From: Branchiostoma floridae
Lineage: Eukaryota > Chordata > Leptocardii > Amphioxiformes > Branchiostomatidae
NCBI RefSeq assembly: GCF_000003815.2
Contig: NC_049994.1
Coordinates: 1,003,239 to 1,067,238 of the forward strand
Direction: 5' to 3'
Length of the DNA: 64,000 nt
Shown here: positions 11,945 to 50,475 of the stretch, one piece after another
Numbering within the stretch: position 1 is the stretch's first letter
How the letters are laid out: the number at the start of each line of letters is the position of its first letter
The notes under the pieces: model-generated
Told to the model about the DNA's origin: nothing
Databases searched by the model: none
The model's input: the letters and a program-made list of their open reading frames with translations, nothing else
Translations under genes and position numbers: made by a program

Positions 11945-12125
11945 TTAAAAGAAAAACCCGGGATTTTATCAGGGCATTCGAAAAAATCCCGGGTTTTTAA
12001 AAGAAAAACCCGGGATTTTATTTGGGCACCCCAAAAAAATCCCGGGTTTTTTCAAAGAAAAACCCGGGATTTTTTTTAAAATCCCGGGACAAAAAAAAAA
12101 TCCCGGGATAAATCCCGGGATTTTT
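11945..12125. repeat. cluster of CCCGGG palindromes in poly(A)/(T)
   Basis: Eight CCCGGG hexamers occur in about 180 bp, embedded in AAAAATCCCGGG / CCCGGGATTTTT words in both orientations. This can fold into many alternative hairpins. The same TCCCGGGATTT word occurs once in most ~400-bp units at 3.9-5.8 kb. Confidence 0.75.
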
Positions 12126-12130
12126 CTATA

Positions 12131-12700
12131 TTCAATGAAGCATGAAGACTCCCACTGGGGGGTATAATGATCCGTTGGGTAACAAGGAACATTTTCACAA
12201 AATATCTGATATATAGGTGTAGTTTGTGAAAGGCTACAAGCATTAGTCCCAAGTGCTCTGCTCAGTCCCATTTTAATCTGCTCGATGTTAAAATTAAATC
12301 CCACCGAACACATCATCACGATGTCGGTCATCAAAGGCGCGAGGCCGGTCACGTCAAAAGGGATCCAGGGAAATTTGCAAATATTTACCCTCGAGCTCTG
12401 AAATGCCATTGCATTTCTTACATTTTGAGGGCAATAATACAGGGGTAAATTTTGCTGGCAGACTAATGTAGAGTTTAATAACATTTCTGTAAGTGAAAAA
12501 GGTTTTCGAGGGCGTCATGCATAAGCCCCGCCCCCTCCCTTTCGCATTTCCACTGTGTCCCGAGCGCCAACCTTGGGCGATCCCTTGCAGAGGTCCAGAA
12601 AAATTTTGAAATCTTGACCCTCTGAAACGCCGTTTCTTGGATTTTGAGGGACATATTCATTATTCATTATTCATATTTTGCTGGCAGACCAAGCTTTTTT
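12131..12700. repeat. two diverged copies of a dispersed repeat
   Basis: 12330-12470 and 12550-12690 share the order CCCTC(GAG)(C)TCTGAAA, GCC-TTTCTT, ATTTTGAGGG, ATTTTGCTGGCAGAC. The part beginning TATAATGATCCGTTG is also found diverged at 20345-20470. No coding potential. Confidence 0.5.
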
Positions 12701-12815
12701 TTTTTGCTTGGCCCTCCCCCCAAGTCAAAAATTTTTGCTTGGCCCTCCCCCTGGCAAAATATTTTTTTGCTTGGCCCTCCCCCCCCTGGCGACCGGCCCT
12801 CCCCCCTCGCTAAAT
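12692..12815. repeat. short tandem TTTTTGCTTGGCCCTCCCCC repeat
   Basis: TTGCTTGGCCCTCCCCC occurs three times, plus a partial copy, spaced by A/T runs. It is a simple strand-asymmetric repeat (pyrimidine-rich + strand). Confidence 0.75.
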
Positions 12816-13735
12816 GCCGTACGGTCCCTTACCTTTGCCAAGAAGGTCATGCTTTGTGTAAGTGTTTGTATGTTTGATTGTTTGTGGATGGACTCAAGAA
12901 GGCCTACTACTAGTATTAGTACATGGATTGTCTTTATATTTCTTATGTGGGCAGGTCTTTATGAGACTTGGAAATGAGAAGATATACATGTATTTTGGCC
13001 CTTTATTATTTAGTGGCTTGTCCGCAGCTGAATTTTAGGGTTTTGATATTTTTAGTCCTGGACGTTTTATGGTCAAATTACTTTCCTTTATTAATGTGTT
13101 CGTAGCGGTTGTGAGCGGAATGATTTACACAAGAGTGTCAAAGATTCTCCTGAGCATTTATTCCACCCGAAAAAGCAGCTGTTTTCCCTTTGTTTTATGG
13201 TCATTTTCATTGTGGTGCAGCCTGTGGATACATTGTGTGTAGCGATGTGATTTTAGCGATTTTGAGAATGATTTTGAAATGACAGAAGAGGAATTCAAAG
13301 TCCATGTAGAATAGTGGGAAAAAGAGAAAAAAAAGTATTTCAGAAAAACATAAGCATAGACATCAGATCCTGATCCAAGGAAAACACCCCAGTTCCCTAA
13401 AAGGCCGCCCCAAGAAAAAGATTGGGAAAGATCCAGGTCTTTCAACACACTCCAGGAGCTTGGGGTCTCCGGGTCCGACTGGACTGTCTACATCCAGTGC
13501 AGAACAATGTGGCGAGAACTATCCGAACTGTCTGTAGCCGCCATGCATCAACTCATGATGCAAGCGAACATTTGATTGATTTATTGAGAGACCTTGTTTA
13601 CTAATAGGTAGCCAGTAGGTGGGGAGCAGCATTGTTAGTGACACTGTGAGAAAAAAGCAGAAGCACTCAGCTCACAGTTCAAAAGTGTTTTCACAGAAGA
13701 AGACAACAAAAACATGCCATCTCTTAGGCACCCCT
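12816..13735. other. intergenic, no gene recognised
   Basis: No splice-bounded exon or domain seen. Open frames of 60-96 codons have no recognisable similarity. Confidence 0.35.
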
Positions 13736-14705
13736 GCACCCCTCCTATGGAACAAATAGAAATTTCTACCTGTGGAAGGGAGAAAACACCATAAATCTGA
13801 ATTTATCCAGTTCAAACTATTATCAAGATTGGTGGAGAAGGGGTGCATACTTTAAGCCTTAGGTTACACATAGCCGAATTTAGCTCCCGAACACCAGCCG
13901 ACCCTTAGCCGACTCAGGTCGGCTGGTGTTCGGGAGCAGTCTGACCAGTTTAGGCCACGCCAATCTTTTAGCGCCGAACATGTCCCGAACATGTCCTACC
14001 CATCTCCCAACCATTAAATGACTTACTCCCGACTGTGTCCCTAATGCTAACTAACCTATTCCCAACCATTCCGACCTCTAGCTGCAGACTGCCGAATCAC
14101 TTCAGACTGATTCCCAACCGATTGCTGACACTCTCACAACTTAAAATGGACATGAGCAGCAATTTTAGAAAAAGTGGCCATTTTCGTTTTTAGTCAAAAT
14201 AATCGTTTCTTGTATCTTGTATTCACCAAAAGATCAAATTTGGATCACAGATAACTAATACAACATTTATGGTTCTTTTTTGTTTTTGGCTGGATGTCGG
14301 TCGTGTGAAGTTCGGGGGTGATTCACCTACGTCCTGGTAATAGCCATTTTGCTTGGGATTGAGTTAGCAGAGATTTGTCTACGGTTTTGGGGTGAAATGT
14401 TAGTAGGTTGGAAACAAGCTGGGAGTAAGTCAGCAGTGTTTGTGGCTTGGTGAAGCAGTTAAAACTGACTGCTGACTTACTCCAGAACACTAGCCGACCG
14501 TGCTGAAGACCAGCCGACCACCAACCAACCCATTCCAGACCTGCCATTTAGAGCCGAATGTTTTGAACATCTCAAAACATTCGGATGGAGCAGCCGACTC
14601 AGCCGAACACCAGCCGACTTAGCTGAATGCCAGCCGACTCGGCCGACTAGCTCCCGAATCAGCCCTAACCATAGTTGGGAGAGAGTCGGGAGCCAAATTC
14701 GGCTA

Positions 14706-15286
14706 CGAGGGGCGTCCAATAAGTAATAACTCTGACCCGGTCCAAGTTGTCTGACCTATAGATAAAATTTTGCTTGTGTAATGATTCATATCTCCATAGT
14801 TTATGTTGCAAAAAAAAAGAGCTCCGAACTAATTGTGGATTCTGATTTACTGGTGTTTGAACTGAGTTAGGTGTGAAATGGACCAGGTGTGAAATGGAGC
14901 CAGTTAAGTATTGAGCAGTGATCCGGTTTTTGTATTTGAAAGGACGCACACCAAAGGAGACTTTTGATGAAATGAAAGAAACTTATGGTGATGATGCCCC
15001 ATCATATGACCTTGTAAAACGCTGGCATCCTGAATTCAAACATGTCCGGAAGTCTGTGGAAACAGCTCCCAGACCTGGTCGTTCCTCTTCTGCCATTGAT
15101 GAGGCATCTGTTGGAGGACCAACCTGGGGTGTCCTACAAAAACGGTGTCCAGAGCTGCATCAAACGATGGAAGAAATGCATAACTCTGGGTGGTTCCTAT
15201 GAAGAGAAAGACTAATAACTGTGCCAAGTTTCATTAATCTCCTGCAATGGGAAATGTTAGAGTTATTACTTATTGAACGCCCCTTG
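14706..15286 (+). mobile_element. internally deleted mariner-like element
   Basis: The inverted ends CGAGGGGCGTCCAATAAGTA and CAAGGGGCGTTCAATAAGTA continue into AATAACTC and are flanked by TA (14704-14705, 15287-15288). At 581 bp it is less than half the usual ~1.3 kb of mariner elements. It keeps only the N-terminal DNA-binding part of the transposase. It sits in the right terminal repeat of the middle element and is the youngest insertion of the nest. Confidence 0.85.
14918..15202 (+). pseudogene. mariner transposase fragment (N-terminal HTH region)
   Basis: The 94-codon frame contains LKGRTPKETFDEMKETYGDD, then YDLVKRW and EFKHVRKSVETAPRPGRSS. These are the hallmarks of the paired helix-turn-helix region of mariner/SETMAR-type transposases, which binds the terminal repeat. 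The D,D-D catalytic domain is absent: after about residue 70 the frame runs into unrelated sequence and stops. It therefore cannot encode an active enzyme. A bound, non-cutting product is conceivable but not indicated. Confidence 0.85.
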
Positions 15287-15312
15287 TATGTGTAACCTAG
15301 GCATTATTTGAG

Positions 15313-15626
15313 TTTTTTCATTTTGCGTGTCAGCGCTGGCAGATTTGTCTCCTGCTTAATACCCTAAAACGTGGATGCGTACTTGAATCGAGAAAATATG
15401 GTAAATGTTGTTGATCAGGACCATTCAGCTGAGGTACATGTACATCTAAGATGTTTGACACGGGTTGCCAAAAATAACCACATGTATTTGGGCTTAATCC
15501 TGTTGAGATTATGCTTGTACAGCACAGAAACTTTGTAGTGTTGAACTACAGTGTGTACAGTACATACATGTACTCAGTCAGATTATATTAGGTGATCAGG
15601 TCAAGTTGAAAGCCAGGTTGTGTAAC
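15313..15626. other. end of outer transposon and non-coding DNA
   Basis: Up to 15401 this is the right end of the outer CCGTATTTTC element. Beyond it nothing is recognised before the tRNA-like sequence. Confidence 0.4.
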
Positions 15627-15666
15627 AGTGGGGTTCAAGCGCTGCCAAACAGACCACGCCAACAGC

Positions 15667-15741
15667 TCTGAGCTTTTGGTGTTGTGGTTTGCATGTTGGA
15701 TTTGTAATCTGTCGCCCCGGGTTCGATCCAAGGTTTTGGCA
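15667..15741 (+). pseudogene. tRNA-like sequence (degenerate tRNA or SINE head)
   Basis: An A-box-like TGGTGTTGTGGTTTGC is followed, about 40 bases on, by a B-box-like GGGTTCGATCC. Between them lies an anticodon-arm-like GGATTTGTAATC, which would read TGT (Thr). Acceptor-stem pairing is poor, so this is more likely a tRNA pseudogene or the Pol III head of a SINE than a working tRNA gene. Confidence 0.4.
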
Positions 15742-15826
15742 TGTTGTTTCTTTCTGTTCTACGCGCCCCTCTTGTGTTTGAGTTGTCCTGGTTTAAGGAC
15801 ATCTGGTCTTGCTTCTGTTTTGGCAG

Positions 15827-42478
<26,652 letters not shown>

Positions 42479-45400
42479 CCCAAGCCATGTGAGCCGTCTC
42501 CTGATGACATTCTACTGGCAACTACATACACTGGGGCAGTGCACCACTGATGCAATATGTCGACCACTCGTGTATCCTCCTGTGTTTTTGTGCCGTCCTG
42601 TAACAGCAGAGTGTTTTAATCTACCACACAACTGATGTCAGTCACTCTCCATGATGCGGTATTGGTCCCACTCCATTTGTCATGAAAATCTTATATAATT
42701 GAATGTCGCTTGCTGGTAGCCAGGTTTTCCTTCTGTTTTCACCATCCTTGCAATGAAATTTGGTCAGCTGTCCCAACAGGTATGTTTCAATTGATGTTCC
42801 TTATAACCTGATTGCTTCTGCAAGGTTTCATGTACTTTGCTGTTTTCTAGTTGACGGATGGGAACTAAGAACGGCAAGTCAATAGATGCCCATTCTGTTT
42901 CTTCATTTAAGATTGTTCCTTGCTAATGATTCTACAAAAGTCCATAACTGTACTTCGTCAGAAGCTAAGCTATATTGTTTTGTCTATTGCTGCACAATAC
43001 CTTCAAAAGACTTCTCAGATCTTGCATTTTTCAATTAGGCCATGTTGATTTGATTATATGAATGACATCCTCTGGGAACCCCAAAACTGATGCGAGCATG
43101 CAGATAAAAAAAATGTTTGGCAAATAAAAAAGTTGCCTTCATCATGAAATCTGAGTGGTGAGGAAAGCTGAACAAATGACTGAAAACACAGTATGTTTAG
43201 AGATCCTTCATTTTTGTTCTTTCATATCTACTTCTATGACCTTGGAATTGACCATTCTATGACATTATTAGACGTTTTCTGATATTTTTTTGCATTCTAC
43301 GGCAAATCTTTGCTCATTTTGCAGTTGCTTTGTATGATTTTCCTGCTATGGTTGAAAACCTTTTATTTGGTTTTCAAAATGGCCGAAAATTGATCCTTCA
43401 CACAGGTGTCATCCATATAATAAAATCAACATAACCTTACACAGAAATGGTGACAAAAGAAGTTGGAAACAAACTGTATGTTTCAACTTAATCTGTTAGC
43501 TATTCCCAGAATACACTTAATTCTTAGTAGAGTAAGTGGACATGTAGTCGTGTTGTAAAGTACAAAATACCAAAAGTAAGGAGGAATTATTTGGCAGGTT
43601 ATTGTCCATCCAGAAGGTATTAAAAATTACCAGCCTGATTCATGTGAAACTCACCAGATATTGATATTGCAGAGTGCAATTCCTGCAAATTTAAATGAAT
43701 ATTATGGGGTATCTTTTTCTGAAATCCAGTAGATTTTGATACATGTTAATTCCCTTTAATCATTCCGACTGCCGGCAGATCTCAGGTTGGCCCTAGATAC
43801 TGTTTCGGCCCATGGATACTGTCTTGCCAACTGAAGGATCTGCTTGGAGATTAGCATTCCACTATTTCTGATATTTTTGCTTCATGAAATACATGTATTG
43901 TTTTTGTAAATTTCTTGCTTTATCTTTATCTTGTAATTGCACATAATATTCTCTTCTATAACGTTATATACATGTATGTAACGTTATACATCTTTATTCC
44001 TTACAACACTTCAAGAGCCAAACTTCATCAGTCCTAAACACTAAACACAAGTCCCTTAACATTACAACACTTGTCTTTAATCAGACATATGTATATTCAT
44101 TTATTTGTTGGTTTGGCTGGAACATGTGCATGCAGACATTGCATATGCCCAGCCCAGGGAACCCCACTAATGGGTAACTATTATAAAGGACTTACCTTGG
44201 GAGAGAATAGGATACACAATCAATACATTACTGTTTGACAAATTACATTTCTATTCGCATTATCCTGTACACAAGCTATCAACATCATATATTACAATTA
44301 TTATCTAAAATTCCTAATATGAGAGAATTTGTTTGAATTTACAAAGTAGTGCTTATTCAGGTAGGTTTACAATTTTGTTGTCAAGTACTAAGTTCTAAGC
44401 TTTGGCTTTGAAGAACGAAAATGAAGGAGCTGCCCGACATATGTCTGATTAAAGACTTGTTCTACCAACTCTGAACTACCACTTCCTGAATCTGACCTTT
44501 GAGGTCATTCTTCCAAACACTTCATTGTAATCTACTGATGGTGTATTCAAATAACTATGGATACACCAACATTAACAGGGACACCAGAAACATACATGTA
44601 CATTGTAGACTTTGTACACAAAACCCCGTCACATACTTTATATCCATCACTCATATACATGTACAATATGATACAACTGCATGTACACATGTATGACTTT
44701 TGACCATTCTACCAAAAATGTTCCACTTGCACATAAGCACTTCCTGGCTTTGAGCCAAAGCACCATTTATACACAAGCCAAATCCCGCATTACACCACTC
44801 CTGACTTACATGGATACACATGTATTCTGCCAGTCTGAAATATTCACATAACTGTAGACACACACCAAGACAAACAACATGCCAACTTATTACAATATCT
44901 CCATTTTCACAGAGGTGATGAAATCTAAAGAATTTTCAAAATTGCTAGATATTTAATGGAGGTACATATAAAAGTCCCCAAACTCTTGTCTGAAGTTGAA
45001 ATAGTAATTTTATTTGATAGCTCAGGAGACCTGAGTGCAAATCTGACCATAACCTAGCTCAGGCCTCAGCACTGAGACAGGCTGTGGACAGTCATACTGA
45101 TGGAGATTACATCTCACACCCCCCCCCTGGAGTCTCTGCAGATAAGTCTGGGAATGTTTTGGCAAACAGATTGCTTGGAGGGTAGATAAAGTTACATTTC
45201 ACTTCCCTCCAGAATACACGTAGCTTACTGAGCTATGTCATAGTTTTTCCTGATTCAGTAAACACTTTACCCAAGATATTGCCACTACATGTAGATAAGA
45301 GTCTGTTCTTGTCTGAATGTATCACACTCACAGGATGAAATTTTGTCTACATGTGATTATAACGGAGAAACATTTTTACTACGTTGAACAGACGCTCAGT

Positions 45401-47450
45401 CTTGGTTGTCCATCGTGATCGAAGATGACATGTATCTTATAGTAGTACCTAGTTGTATCTTGGGAAAAATGTGTATGTGACTGAAAACCTCAATTACCCT
45501 GTAATAATGATGCTATAAATGAATGTAAAACAGAGGGACATGCATGTATGTCTGTAGAGTTGTGTCTCCTTTGTGCTGGGTTTTAACATTGTTGATATTG
45601 ACGGACGGAGGCCAAATATATGTGCTGCAAACAGCAGGGATTTAATGTCCATAACTTCCCTATGCAGCACTTTCCGGCAAAAATGATGTTTTTATTACTT
45701 GTAACTTTTAAAGATGCATTGTGTTAAGTACAGAAGTTGCTGTTGTGTATATGATAAGATCAGGACACTAAAGTTTGGCATGATCCTTAATAAGGACAGC
45801 TTTAAATCTGGTTTATAGACTAGGTAACATTACATGAATGTGTAAGTTCACATATACTTTAACTACTATGTAAATCAAAGCACATGGAAGTCAAAAAGTT
45901 ATCTTCTTTATGATTCTGTGTTGTACCTTTGGCACTATTTTGTGTCATGATAGAGTAAGGATTTGAATGTAGTTTTACAGGTGGTAAACAGACCTTCTCA
46001 ATACATGAACAGGAAAACTGTACTGTACTTATATACTGTAGTTTGTAAAATACATATTTTCAAAGTTATATTTTATTAGTGTTTGTCAATTTGTTTTATT
46101 GCTATATTAGCAATGACTTATGTAGAGATGTGAGGAGGTAGATATTATGCATGAGTGATATTGCGATTATGGATATAAATGTTATGATGGGGAATATTTC
46201 ATTTTACTATAGACATGACAGTATTTAATTTGTTGCCATATTTTATAGATCTATATAGTGCTGCATCCTTCAGCATGTATATATGTGATGTTTAACACTT
46301 ACATGGAGCATGCAGAAATACAAATGCACAAAGGTGTGCATTTTCACACAAGTTTAGCAATTGTGGATTAAAGAATATCGAGAAAAGTAATGATAGTATC
46401 TCTAACAAATAGATTATCTACTTTTCCTTTTTTTCTCTCCTTAGTTTTACAGGTCGGTCAAATCGAGGGCACTACCGTACAACTATTCAAAACAAACATA
46501 TATTAGCAAGACAAAGGATTTTTTTAAATGAAGAAATGTGGAATATGAACTATGAAAAAGACTAGAGTGTGTTAAAATTAGCTACATAAAAGAATATTGT
46601 AATCAATTGTTATGTTGATGTAGATGCAACTGCCAGTAAGTAGTGGCATGTTTCAAGTTTTATTTTGCTTTATTTTCTACATTAGCACAAGTATACAGTA
46701 GGGGAAGTAGCACTTTGAAAGTAATTTTTGAGAAAGTTTTTTTTTTATGTAACACTCACTCCAACACTGTACTATAGTACATGTAGACTAGCTCACTCCC
46801 CTATTCTACTGTTCACAGTTACTGTAGGAAACATTCCCTTGTCTTTTACCTAATTGCCACAGGTTTTGTGTAGATATTCCAAGTGCAATAACACTTCCCG
46901 TGCCATCATTCATGTAGATGTGCACTGTGTGTTCCACAAAGCCATAACATTACCTACGATAGAAACTAAATAGTGCAATAAGTCTAAGATTCGTATTTAT
47001 AATGAAGTCTAACCTTATATTACATAGTTGTGACTAAACTTCAAACAATTACCTATCTTCCTAATATGCTTCTCACTAAATCAAACATTCCAGCCTATGG
47101 ACCAGCAGTATTGAGCCTGGGGTTCCTGAAAAGATATGCTGCATTTTGAAGCAATGAAGGGGTCAAATCTTGTGAAGCAACCATTTTATTTCACGTGTAA
47201 GGAGTCTGACTTCAGGACTCCCACCATCACCCCTGTGCTCAATATTTACAGATATGCAACTAAAAAAGAGAACTTGGGTGATATATGACCGTGGGCTCAA
47301 TGCTGCAGAAAGGTTGTGTATACATGTGTGTTTTAAGAGGCCAAACATATGTTTTTACACAATGTAGTCATAGTCTCTCAATGGATGGTTTAAATGTTGA
47401 TGTAATGATGTGATGCTTACAAGATAAAAATAAAGAATAAGAATAAAATC
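42479..47450 (+). other. probable DGK 3' UTR and downstream DNA
   Basis: No gene is recognised for almost 5 kb after the stop. AT-rich sequence ends with a cluster of poly(A)-signal-like words (AATAAAGAATAAGAATAAAA, about 47429-47448). A long 3' UTR is plausible, but a nearer cleavage site cannot be excluded. It contains one complete MITE at 43038. Confidence 0.45.
43038..43436. mobile_element. Harbinger-like MITE with TTA duplication
   Basis: Inverted ends GGCCATGTTGATTTGATTAT and GGTTATGTTGATTTTATTAT, flanked by TTA (43035-43037 and 43437-43439), 399 bp. The TTA duplication fits PIF/Harbinger. It is the complete counterpart of 6934-7752. If the 3' UTR assignment is right, it is transcribed as part of the kinase mRNA. 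Confidence 0.75.
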
Positions 47451-47638
47451 TGACTAATTTGTTTCTTTGGATGCTTGTTTGCTTGGTTATATATGTAAAC
47501 CAATCCTCATTTTGCACTGCACTCCCCCATGACATTCAACTTGAAAATGTCGAAATGCTTCATCTACTAGCTTATCAGTTACACTGACCAGACTGATTTT
47601 GATGAACTGTGAATTGCTATTTGTCACAGATTGTCATA

Positions 47639-47738
47639 NNNNNNNNNNNNNNNNNNNNNNNNNNNNNNNNNNNNNNNNNNNNNNNNNNNNNNNNNNNNNN
47701 NNNNNNNNNNNNNNNNNNNNNNNNNNNNNNNNNNNNNN
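47639..47738. other. assembly gap (100 N)
   Basis: Exactly 100 N, the usual size for a gap of unknown length. Confidence 0.99.
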
Positions 47739-48230
47739 TGACAGAGCAGTCATTCTTAGTCTATTGAGGTGAAAGATTTTCAATTGGCTAATTGAGTAGG
47801 GGTCCTTCCAGGTGTGAGTGGGGAAACTACATATAATGTGTAAGTCATAGGGACAACGGACGCTAAACAGGATAATGAAAGTGTGAGTGAATATTGAGGT
47901 CACCTGATTTTGCGCAGAATGGTAGCCACTCCAGATTTAGCCCCATTGTAATATAAACTCCTCCACTGCAGGCTGCAAAGAAAGTGTAGCCGGCCCACCC
48001 AGTCCCCCAAACACAAATGTTTAGTGATTTTTCTGATGGTTTAGCTTCATGCAAACGGTTATTATTACACTGTAATTATGTGATAATTTTGGGGTGACTT
48101 TATGGGGCCCGGGGAGAGAAATGGTTTATTGACTTAAAAGCTTGCAGCTCAAAAGGCTGAATTGTCGTCTTTCTACAGTGGACAAACATGCCGGGTTTCA
48201 AATGTTAGCTTAACATCATTAGAAGCCTAA
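47739..48230. other. intergenic, nothing recognised
   Basis: No exon, repeat or RNA gene seen. Confidence 0.4.
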
Positions 48231-50475
48231 GTTTGTTCTTGAGCACCAAAGACAGCACTATTATTTGCAGGAATAATGTTCAGCACCAAGGACAGGCATA
48301 TATTTGTGTGCAAGTTTGTTCAGTGCCAATAACAGGTACGTTTATGAGTGTAAAGTGCTTGGCACCAAAGATAGGTATGTCTCCGAGTGTTAAGTTTTTA
48401 ATACCAAGGAGAGGCATGCTTGTGTTAAGTATTCAGCACCAAGGACAGGAATGTCTGTGGGTGAAAAGTCCAAGAACTAAGGACAGGAATGTCTGACTGG
48501 AAAGTCTTCTGAACCAAGGACAGGAATGTCTGTGGGTGGAAAGTCTTCTGAACCAAGGACAGGAATGTCTGTGGGTGAAAAGTCTTCTGAGCCAAGGACA
48601 GGAATGTCTGTGGGTGGAAAGTCTTCAGCACCAAGGACAGGAATGTCTGACTGGAAAGTCTTCTGAACCAAGGACAAAAAATGTCTGGGTGGAAAGTCTT
48701 CCGGACCAAGGACAGGAAAGTCTGTTAGTTGAAAGGCTTAAGCACCAAGGACAGGAATGTCTGTGAGTGGAAAGTCTTCAGCACCAAGGACAGGAATGTC
48801 TGCGATTGGAATGTCTTCAGCACCAAGGACAGGAATGTCTGTGGGTGCAAAGTCTTCTGAACCAAGGACAGGAATGTCTGTGGGTGCAAAGTCTTCAGCA
48901 CCAAGGACAGGAATGTCTGTGTGTGGAAAGTCTTCTGAACCAAGGACAGGAATGTCTGAATGGAAAGTCTTCTGAACCAAGGACAGGAATGTCTGAATGG
49001 AAAGTCTTTAGCACCAAGGACAGGAATGTCTGTACGTGGAAAGTCTTGATCACCAAGGACAGGGGTATCTGTGAGTGAAAAGTCTTCAACACCCAGGACA
49101 CCAAGGACATGAATGTCTGTGAGTGAAAAGTCTTCAGCACCAAGGACAGGAATGTCTATGAGTGGAAAGTCTTCAGCACCAAAGACAGGAATGTGGAAAG
49201 TCTTCAGCACCAAGGAACCAAGGACAGGAATGTCTGTGAGTGGAAAGTCTTCAGCACCAAGGACAGGAATGTCTGTGGGTGCAAAGTCTTCAGCACCAAG
49301 GACAGGAATGTCTGTGGGTGGAAAGTCTTCAGCACCAAGGACAGGAATGTCTGTGAGTGGAAAGTCTTCAGCACCAAGGACAGGAATGTCTGTGGGTGCA
49401 AAGTCTTCAGCACCAAGGACAGGAATGTCTGTGAGTGGAAAGTCTTCAGCACCAAGGACAGGAATGTCTGTGGGTGCAAAGTCTTCAGCACCAAGGACAG
49501 AAATGTCTGGCTGGAAAGTCTTTTGAACCAAGGGCAGGAATGTCTGAATGGAAAGTCTTCTGAACCAAGGGCAGGAATGTCTGAGTGGAAAGTATTCAGT
49601 ATCACATACACAGGTAAAGGTCTGTTTGTGGGTAGGTGGAAAATTCTCTGCACCAAGGACAGGTTTGTGTGTTGAAAGTATTCAAAACATCGGAAAGGCA
49701 TGTTTGTGAGTGGAAGTGTTCAGCACCAAGAACAGGCTTGTGTGTTGAAAGTTTTCAGCACCAACAGATAGTTATATATGTAAATGAAAGTTTTTGGCAC
49801 CAAGGACAAATATGTTTGTGTGTTGAAAGTATTCAGCACATGAGATAGGTATTTTCGTGAGTGGAAAGCGTTCAGCACCAAAGACAGATATGTTTGTTTG
49901 TTGAAAGTATTCAGCACATGAGAGGTATTTTCGTGAGTGGAAAGCGTTCAGCACCAAAGACAGATATATTTGTAATTGAAATGTGTTTAGCAACAAGTAC
50001 AGGTATGTCTGTGAGTCGAAAGTTGCCATAATGTTCAGCACCAAGGGCATGCATATATTTGAGTGTAAATTTGCTAAGTGCTAATTACAGGTATGTTTGT
50101 GAGTGTAAAGTGGTCAGCATCAAGGACAGGTACATTGTATGTTTGTGAGAGTAAAGTGGTCAGCACCAAGGACAGGTATGTTTGTGAGTGTAAAGTGGTC
50201 AGCACCAAGGACAGGTGTGTTTGTGAGTGGAAGTGTCCAGCACCACGGACAGGTATGTTTGTGAGTGTAAAGTGGTCAGCACCAAGGACAGGTACATTGT
50301 ATGTTTGTGAGAGTAAAGTGGTCAGCACCAAGGACAGGTACATTGTATGTTTGTGAGAGTAAAGTGGTCAGCACCAAGGATAGGTATGTTTGTGATTGTA
50401 TTAAAAGTGGTCAGCACCAAGGGCAGTTATGTTTGTGAGAGTCAAGTGGTCAGCACCAAGGACAGGTATATATGT
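48231..50475. repeat. 39-bp minisatellite array
   Basis: About 55-57 degenerate units of GAAAGTCTTCAGCACCAAGG-ACAGGAATGTCTGTGAGTG. The centre (48430-49600) is most regular; the edges drift to AAAGTGGTCAGCACCAAGGACAGG and include indels. Since 39 is 13 codons, long frames run on both strands (one of 268 codons on minus, others of 137-165 on plus). Their repeat-only composition and presence on both strands argue against coding. Units in the right part contain CAG|GTATGT, identical to a strong splice donor. Confidence 0.93.

Larger units (their letters stand above)
13855..15303. mobile_element. middle TIR element, 3-bp TTA duplication, Harbinger-like
   Basis: Left end A-GCCTTAGGTTACACATAGCC and, inverted, right end TGCCTAGGTTACACATAGCC. 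TTA lies on both sides (13852-13854 and 15304-15306), and the related sequence at 32630-32645 shows a single TTA. A 3-bp TTA/TAA duplication is typical of PIF/Harbinger elements. The interior is packed with AGCCGAACACCAGCCGAC-type words in both orientations. The right terminal repeat is itself split by the mariner element. Confidence 0.7.
13770..15401. mobile_element. outer TIR element fragment (CCGTATTTTCTCGA family), interrupted
   Basis: Before 13854 the sequence matches the interior of the complete copy at 32154-32743 (words ATAAAT-TGAATTTATCCAGTT and GGAGAAGGGGTGC). After 15304 it resumes with TTATTTGAGTTTT-CATTT and ends in an inverted CCATATTTTCTCGATTC followed by TA. The left terminal repeat was not found. 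The middle is filled by another element (13855-15303). Confidence 0.6.

Noticed and set aside
48725-49531. 268-codon minus-strand frame and overlapping plus frames
   Set aside because: They are translations of the 39-bp array. Frames are open on both strands because the unit lacks stops, and unit variants do not look codon-constrained.
48231-50475. CRISPR-like array of 39-bp repeats
   Set aside because: Contiguous tandem repeats without spacers, so it is a minisatellite.
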